A stretch of DNA of 64,000 bases from Chitinophaga sp. SYP-B3965 (GTDB lineage Bacteria; Bacteroidota; Bacteroidia; Chitinophagales; Chitinophagaceae). The stretch lies in contig NZ_WJFD01000001.1 of the NCBI RefSeq assembly GCF_009647655.1, positions 2,294,001-2,358,000 of the forward strand. Reading direction: 5' to 3'. The position numbers and the translations under genes are program-made. Positions 60,860-64,000 of the stretch are shown here, one piece after another. The notes under the pieces were generated by a model. That model did not search any database and was not told where the DNA came from. It worked only from the letters and a program-made list of their open reading frames with translations. Positions within the stretch are counted from its first letter, which is position 1. Every line of letters starts with the position of its first letter.

Positions 60860-62151
60860 GGATGAATATTGTACACCATACCTCTCTTGTAGTTGAAGGT
60901 ATTAGTGCCCGGATTAAAATTGTCGTAATTATAATACCCGTTATAAGAACCGCCCCAACCCCAGTTCATGTGCAAAGACATGAATTGGTAATTATACAAC
61001 CATTGGTACTCGTCCGTATAAGGATCTCCATCATCTTCCCAGGTATCGCAAATGTAAGACTCAATATAATTGGCACCATCGCAAACCCAGGCGTGGCCAT
61101 CAGCATATACATTAAAGAACAGCCATTTGTCCTTTCTGCCGCCGGATAAGATCACAGGCCGGCCATTATACAACTCGTAATAAGTAGTACTGGATTCATA
61201 ATTACCCCAGCTGGCTGAAGCATAACCATAACCACCGGTAAACGCCCCTGCAGCATCTTCTGTTTCAGCACCTGATCCGTCGCAGCCATAATCCATACTT
61301 ACTTTGCTTCCGATATCAGCCATCAAGGCTGCCGTTGCGCTGCTACCCCAGCCATTAGGCATAGAGGCCCAGCTGAAGTAGGTTGGGCGCTGATGATATG
61401 CCATCACCTGTGCCATGGCCGTAGCTACACAACCGGTGGGTGGTTTCCCGTTTGAATAGGAGGAACAACCCATGTAGGATAAATTGTCGTTAAAGCCAAC
61501 ACCCTGGCTCCAGGTAGTTGCCAGGTATGGTCCCCAGGTTTCAATGATCGTATAGGTTTCTCCTTCGTAGTAACAGGGCGGGAATTGCAACCGCGCTCCC
61601 GACAAAACCTTAGACTGGTTATTCATCTTCTCCCAGGTAGCTTTCAGTTTCTTTGGTTGTGGTTTATTCTCACGACGTACATTGCTCACTAATTCATCCG
61701 TACCGGCCAGCCATTCTACCAGCCCTGCAGGGAATCTTTTAGTGCTGTCCAGCGGGAAGGCATCAGTGGCAGAATAGGCCAGGATAGGATGCACCCTGTC
61801 GTCTCCTGCTACAATAGTAAATCCGCCACCTTCGAAGTTGATGATGTAAAAACTGGGCGCATTTTGCGTATAGTTAAAAGACATGCAGGCGCCCACCTTC
61901 TTTTCCGCATCTTTATACTTTTGCATTTGATCCGCCTCTTCCTTGAAGGTATACCTTGTTCCGCTTTTGGCGTTGGTTACAGCAGGAGAGATGGAATGCA
62001 GCACGGCTATTTTCTTTGCCTGTTCAAATGTAACCGTGTGGTTTGTGATCGGGCCGATCTCGCTATTCAGTGCTGAGGTTGACTGCTTCTTACAACTGAA
62101 TAAAAATAAGGTGGAAATGAATAGAAATAAATAGGGTAACTTCCGGTACAT
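60856..62151 (-). CDS. C10-family (streptopain-like) cysteine peptidase lipoprotein
   Basis: 431 aa. Lipobox FLFSCKKQ (C20). A prodomain (about 35-175) includes TFEQAKKIAVLHS and FTIVAGDDRVHPILAYS, like the Spi/prodomain of C10 enzymes. The catalytic domain (about 195-431) has nucleophile C241 (PTGCVATAMAQVMAYH), base H353 (DGHAWVCDG) and the late MNWGWGGSYNGYY, as in streptopain and Bacteroides C10 peptidases. The enzyme should be made as a zymogen, anchored in the outer membrane or periplasm, and cut itself. It overlaps the small downstream gene by 4 nt. Confidence 0.92.
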   Translation of the reverse strand: MYRKLPYLFLFISTLFLFSCKKQSTSALNSEIGPITNHTVTFEQAKKIAVLHSISPAVTNAKSGTRYTFKEEADQMQKYKDAEKKVGACMSFNYTQNAPSFYIINFEGGGFTIVAGDDRVHPILAYSATDAFPLDSTKRFPAGLVEWLAGTDELVSNVRRENKPQPKKLKATWEKMNNQSKVLSGARLQFPPCYYEGETYTIIETWGPYLATTWSQGVGFNDNLSYMGCSSYSNGKPPTGCVATAMAQVMAYHQRPTYFSWASMPNGWGSSATAALMADIGSKVSMDYGCDGSGAETEDAAGAFTGGYGYASASWGNYESSTTYYELYNGRPVILSGGRKDKWLFFNVYADGHAWVCDGANYIESYICDTWEDDGDPYTDEYQWLYNYQFMSLHMNWGWGGSYNGYYNYDNFNPGTNTFNYKRGMVYNIHP

Positions 62152-62235
62152 AGTTTTTGTTTTATTGGGTTATCAGGGCTGGGTTAATTACGATACCGAA
62201 AATAGGAAAACCGTACAAGGTTAGAATAAACTCCT

Positions 62236-62673
62236 ATGTTAATAAATGATTATGGTTACTCAGACACGCAGTTAGAAAGAACGTACGTGCATCACCCCAA
62301 CGGATTTGAGCGGCTCGCTGCAGAAACGCCCGCCCCCCTCACAATGCCTTGCCGTTACCTGGTTTCCTACACATGGCCAGTGGTGCCCAGGCGCATCGAA
62401 AAAAAGGAAGACAACATCACCTGGTATCATAAATCAAAAAAGGCAGACAAACCGTTTATCGCCACACTCTCCCACGATAAAAAGTGGATTGCAGCTACCT
62501 TTACGAGGGAAACGGGTAATTTATGGAGCAATCCTGAACGCAGTTGCCACCATGCAGATCCTGCCATTCATTTAAAACGCGGTGAAACGAAAAGCCTGGA
62601 GTTGAAGGTGTTTGTTATTAAGGGGGATCTTTCGCAGTTATTGAGCCTTGTGAATAAGGAAATGCGCCGTTAA
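62236..62673 (+). CDS. Orphan 145-aa ORF, possibly the 3' remnant of a larger gene
   Basis: No family recognised with confidence. The sequence is soluble and rich in His, Trp and charged residues: YVHHPNGFERLAAETPAPL, RYLVSYTWPV, IATLSHDKKWIAATFTRETGNLW, ERSCHHADPAI, and LKRGETKSLELKVFVIKGDLSQLL. It has no signal peptide. It reads like the beta-rich C-terminal end of a larger glycoside-hydrolase-type protein. An in-frame stop lies 7 nt upstream of the ATG, so an upstream part, if it existed, is gone. It overlaps the convergent membrane protein gene by 36 nt. It may be a decayed gene or a real small protein. Confidence 0.5.
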   Translation: MLINDYGYSDTQLERTYVHHPNGFERLAAETPAPLTMPCRYLVSYTWPVVPRRIEKKEDNITWYHKSKKADKPFIATLSHDKKWIAATFTRETGNLWSNPERSCHHADPAIHLKRGETKSLELKVFVIKGDLSQLLSLVNKEMRR

Positions 62674-63198
62674 AAACTGATTGCAAAGGGCCAGGATCTC
62701 ATCAGGTTTTCTGTCTAAACCATGAATTGAGAAAACAATGTTCGTTTTACCTGCAATGCAAAGCTGATGTTTGGGTACAGTATAAGTTGTTGATCCCGTA
62801 CCATCAGTAGGAGATACCGTGTAATTTCCCTCATAGATCACTATACTAAACCCTGTTATATCTTCCCATAAAATACTCTTTTTACGCCGGGCCTGAAATT
62901 TCTGTAAAAAGGCAAAGCTGCCGTAGAGACTTTTACTCGGGGATAACGCTATACCCTCATTTGATATTATCATGGCTGCTTTCAAAGGAATTTTAGTCGA
63001 AATAAAATCGATCAGGAAAGGAAGAAGGAAAACAGTAGCAATAATGCCATACGCCAAAGCATCGTGGGAATTGTTGGTTGTAAACATCGCATATAAATAC
63101 CCAACAACAGGTATAGCCACTAGCAGCAGGCATCCAAGGCTGGCTTCTCTGTGAGCATCAGTTGATCTTTTTATGATGATGGTTTCCACTTTGAGCAA
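62638..63198 (-). CDS. Small membrane protein with PH-like domain (STM3941-type)
   Basis: 186 aa. Two adjacent hydrophobic segments (about 22-38 LGCLLLVAIPVVGYLYAMF, and about 48-64 YGIIATVFLLPFLIDFI), followed by a beta-rich cytoplasmic domain: AAMIISNEGIAL, ILWEDITGFSIVIYEGNY, HQLCIAGKTNIVFSIHG. It ends with a helix EILALCNQFLTAHF. This plan fits the STM3941/PH-like family of unknown function. Its 3' end overlaps the convergent 62236 ORF by 36 nt. Confidence 0.7.
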   Translation of the reverse strand: MLKVETIIIKRSTDAHREASLGCLLLVAIPVVGYLYAMFTTNNSHDALAYGIIATVFLLPFLIDFISTKIPLKAAMIISNEGIALSPSKSLYGSFAFLQKFQARRKKSILWEDITGFSIVIYEGNYTVSPTDGTGSTTYTVPKHQLCIAGKTNIVFSIHGLDRKPDEILALCNQFLTAHFLIHKAQ

Positions 63199-63213
63199 GA
63201 TAGGTATTTTCTC

Positions 63214-63245
63214 AAAAAAAAGGGTTGCTCAATTGAGCAACCCTT
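63214..63245 (-). terminator. Terminator of the next SusCD locus
   Basis: A 26-nt perfect palindrome (63220-63245, AAGGGTTGCTCAA and its complement). On the minus strand it is followed by a T run (63220-63214). It lies 13 nt after the susD stop at 63259. Confidence 0.88.
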
Positions 63246-63258
63246 TCTATACAATGCT

Positions 63259-64000
63259 TTAATTATACCCTGGATTCGGTGGTACACTATTCGTAGACCT
63301 GTCAATCTCCTGCTGAGGGAAGGGCCTTAACGTATGAAAATCCTTGATAGCGGCTGCTTCCGGGTTATACAATTTCACCCTGCTCACCAACGTTCCCGTA
63401 CGCTTAAGATCAAACCACCGCTGTTGTTCACCGAAAAGTTCCCTTGCCCTTTCATCCAGTATAAAATTCAGATCAGGAACAGCAGGTGTGGAAACCGTAA
63501 GATCAGTACCGGTCACCGATCTTTTTGCACGCAGTATATTGATGGTATTCCTTGCATCAGCAGGCCGCTGCAGCATCACTTGCGCTTCCGCTATATTAAG
63601 ATACATCTCAGCAATCCTGAACACAAAGAAAGACCTTGATCCCGCAGTAATACCTGCAGATGATCTTAACGGATCAAGGAATTTAACCGGGCAAAGGAAC
63701 ATTGTTCTGTCCGCCGTGGAATTGATCAACGTTGAATCCCAGATCTTGTAATTATGTTTAGCCTTTTCGCTTTGCGGAACATTCTCCGTTGTAACAAGTA
63801 TTGCGGTATCCCCCAACTTCATACCAGCCGGAGCCGTAGCCAGGTTATTGCAATAATAAACGTGCTGAAAACCCTCCGTATAACGCTTATCAGCCTGCCT
63901 GTCAAAAAGCGAATTGCCATATGCCGTAAACTTAAATCGGTTATATGGTCTGCCGTTTAAAACATCCCGTTGCATACCCGCTGCGTTTTCATACACGGGA
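63259..64000 (-). CDS. RagB/SusD-family lipoprotein, 3' part only (window edge)
   Basis: The reading frame runs off the right edge of the window, so only the C-terminal about 245 residues are seen. SusD signature: FRIAEMYLNIAEAQVML, then ARNTINILRAKRSVTG, LDERARELFGEQQRWFDLKRTG, and canonical end SVPPNPGYN. The Met at 63996 is internal and not the start. It is the downstream gene of a fifth SusC/SusD pair whose susC should lie beyond the window. It ends at a strong terminator. Confidence 0.94.
   Translation of the reverse strand, partial: PVYENAAGMQRDVLNGRPYNRFKFTAYGNSLFDRQADKRYTEGFQHVYYCNNLATAPAGMKLGDTAILVTTENVPQSEKAKHNYKIWDSTLINSTADRTMFLCPVKFLDPLRSSAGITAGSRSFFVFRIAEMYLNIAEAQVMLQRPADARNTINILRAKRSVTGTDLTVSTPAVPDLNFILDERARELFGEQQRWFDLKRTGTLVSRVKLYNPEAAAIKDFHTLRPFPQQEIDRSTNSVPPNPGYN

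Noticed and set aside
63259..63996. Treating the last ORF as a complete 245-aa gene
   Set aside because: The frame is open to the window edge and lacks the SusD N-terminal half and lipobox; it is a partial gene.
1..64000. CRISPR arrays, tRNA/rRNA genes, insertion sequences, integrases
   Set aside because: No regularly spaced repeats, no cloverleaf-like sequence and no transposase or integrase motifs were seen in any frame.

Overview
The window looks like chromosomal DNA of a polysaccharide-degrading Bacteroidota, most like the Chitinophaga group. The reasons are four SusC/SusD outer-membrane pairs plus a partial fifth SusD, two sigma/anti-sigma (ECF-FecR) cassettes, an HTCS-like regulator, many short secreted or lipoprotein leaders, and promoters of the Bacteroidota type (TTTG, about 20 nt, TAnnTTTG). 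I saw no tRNA, rRNA, CRISPR array, insertion sequence or phage gene.

Layout. 1-9.9 kb: an arylsulfatase, then an ECF sigma / FecR / SusC / SusD / TlpA-thioredoxin operon closed by strong terminators. 10-20 kb (minus strand): a second cassette, transcribed sigma, FecR, SusC, SusD, DUF3823 lipoprotein, putative glycoside hydrolase. 20-22.1 kb: an alpha/beta hydrolase and a class-C-beta-lactamase-like serine hydrolase. 22.2-26.8 kb (minus): a third SusC/SusD pair with no linked regulator. 27.1-34.7 kb (minus): a catabolic operon of TIM-barrel isomerase, enolase-superfamily acid-sugar dehydratase, VOC protein, D-2-hydroxyacid dehydrogenase, ThuA protein and a large SGNH/propeller/HEAT/cytochrome c protein. 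Next to it are a divergent AraC regulator and an FMN-dependent 2-hydroxyacid oxidase. 37-41 kb: small regulators (HxlR, ArsR) with SDR, SRPBCC and YdeI/DUF1801 genes. 41.2-47.7 kb: AraC regulator, SDR, IlvD/Edd aldonate dehydratase, periplasmic PQQ dehydrogenase with cytochrome c, exported isomerase-like TIM barrel. 47.7-60.4 kb: a beta-helix protein and a fourth polysaccharide locus (SusC, SusD, GH93/sialidase-like propeller with CBM9, GH5-like glycosidase), controlled by a divergent HTCS-like system split into two proteins. 60.4-64 kb: C10 cysteine peptidase with a small overlapping partner, a short orphan ORF, a small membrane protein and the 3' end of another susD.

How the parts may work together (inference). 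The outer-membrane pairs import oligosaccharides released by linked hydrolases. The 27-47 kb genes carry several enzymes expected of a non-phosphorylative sugar route: periplasmic oxidation of aldoses (PQQ and cytochrome c), dehydration of aldonates (IlvD/Edd and enolase-superfamily enzymes), and NAD/FMN steps on the hydroxy-acid products. The IlvD/Edd protein looks like the L-arabinonate/pentonate subgroup and the neighbouring locus has a GH93-like enzyme, so an arabinose-containing glycan is a reasonable but unproven substrate.
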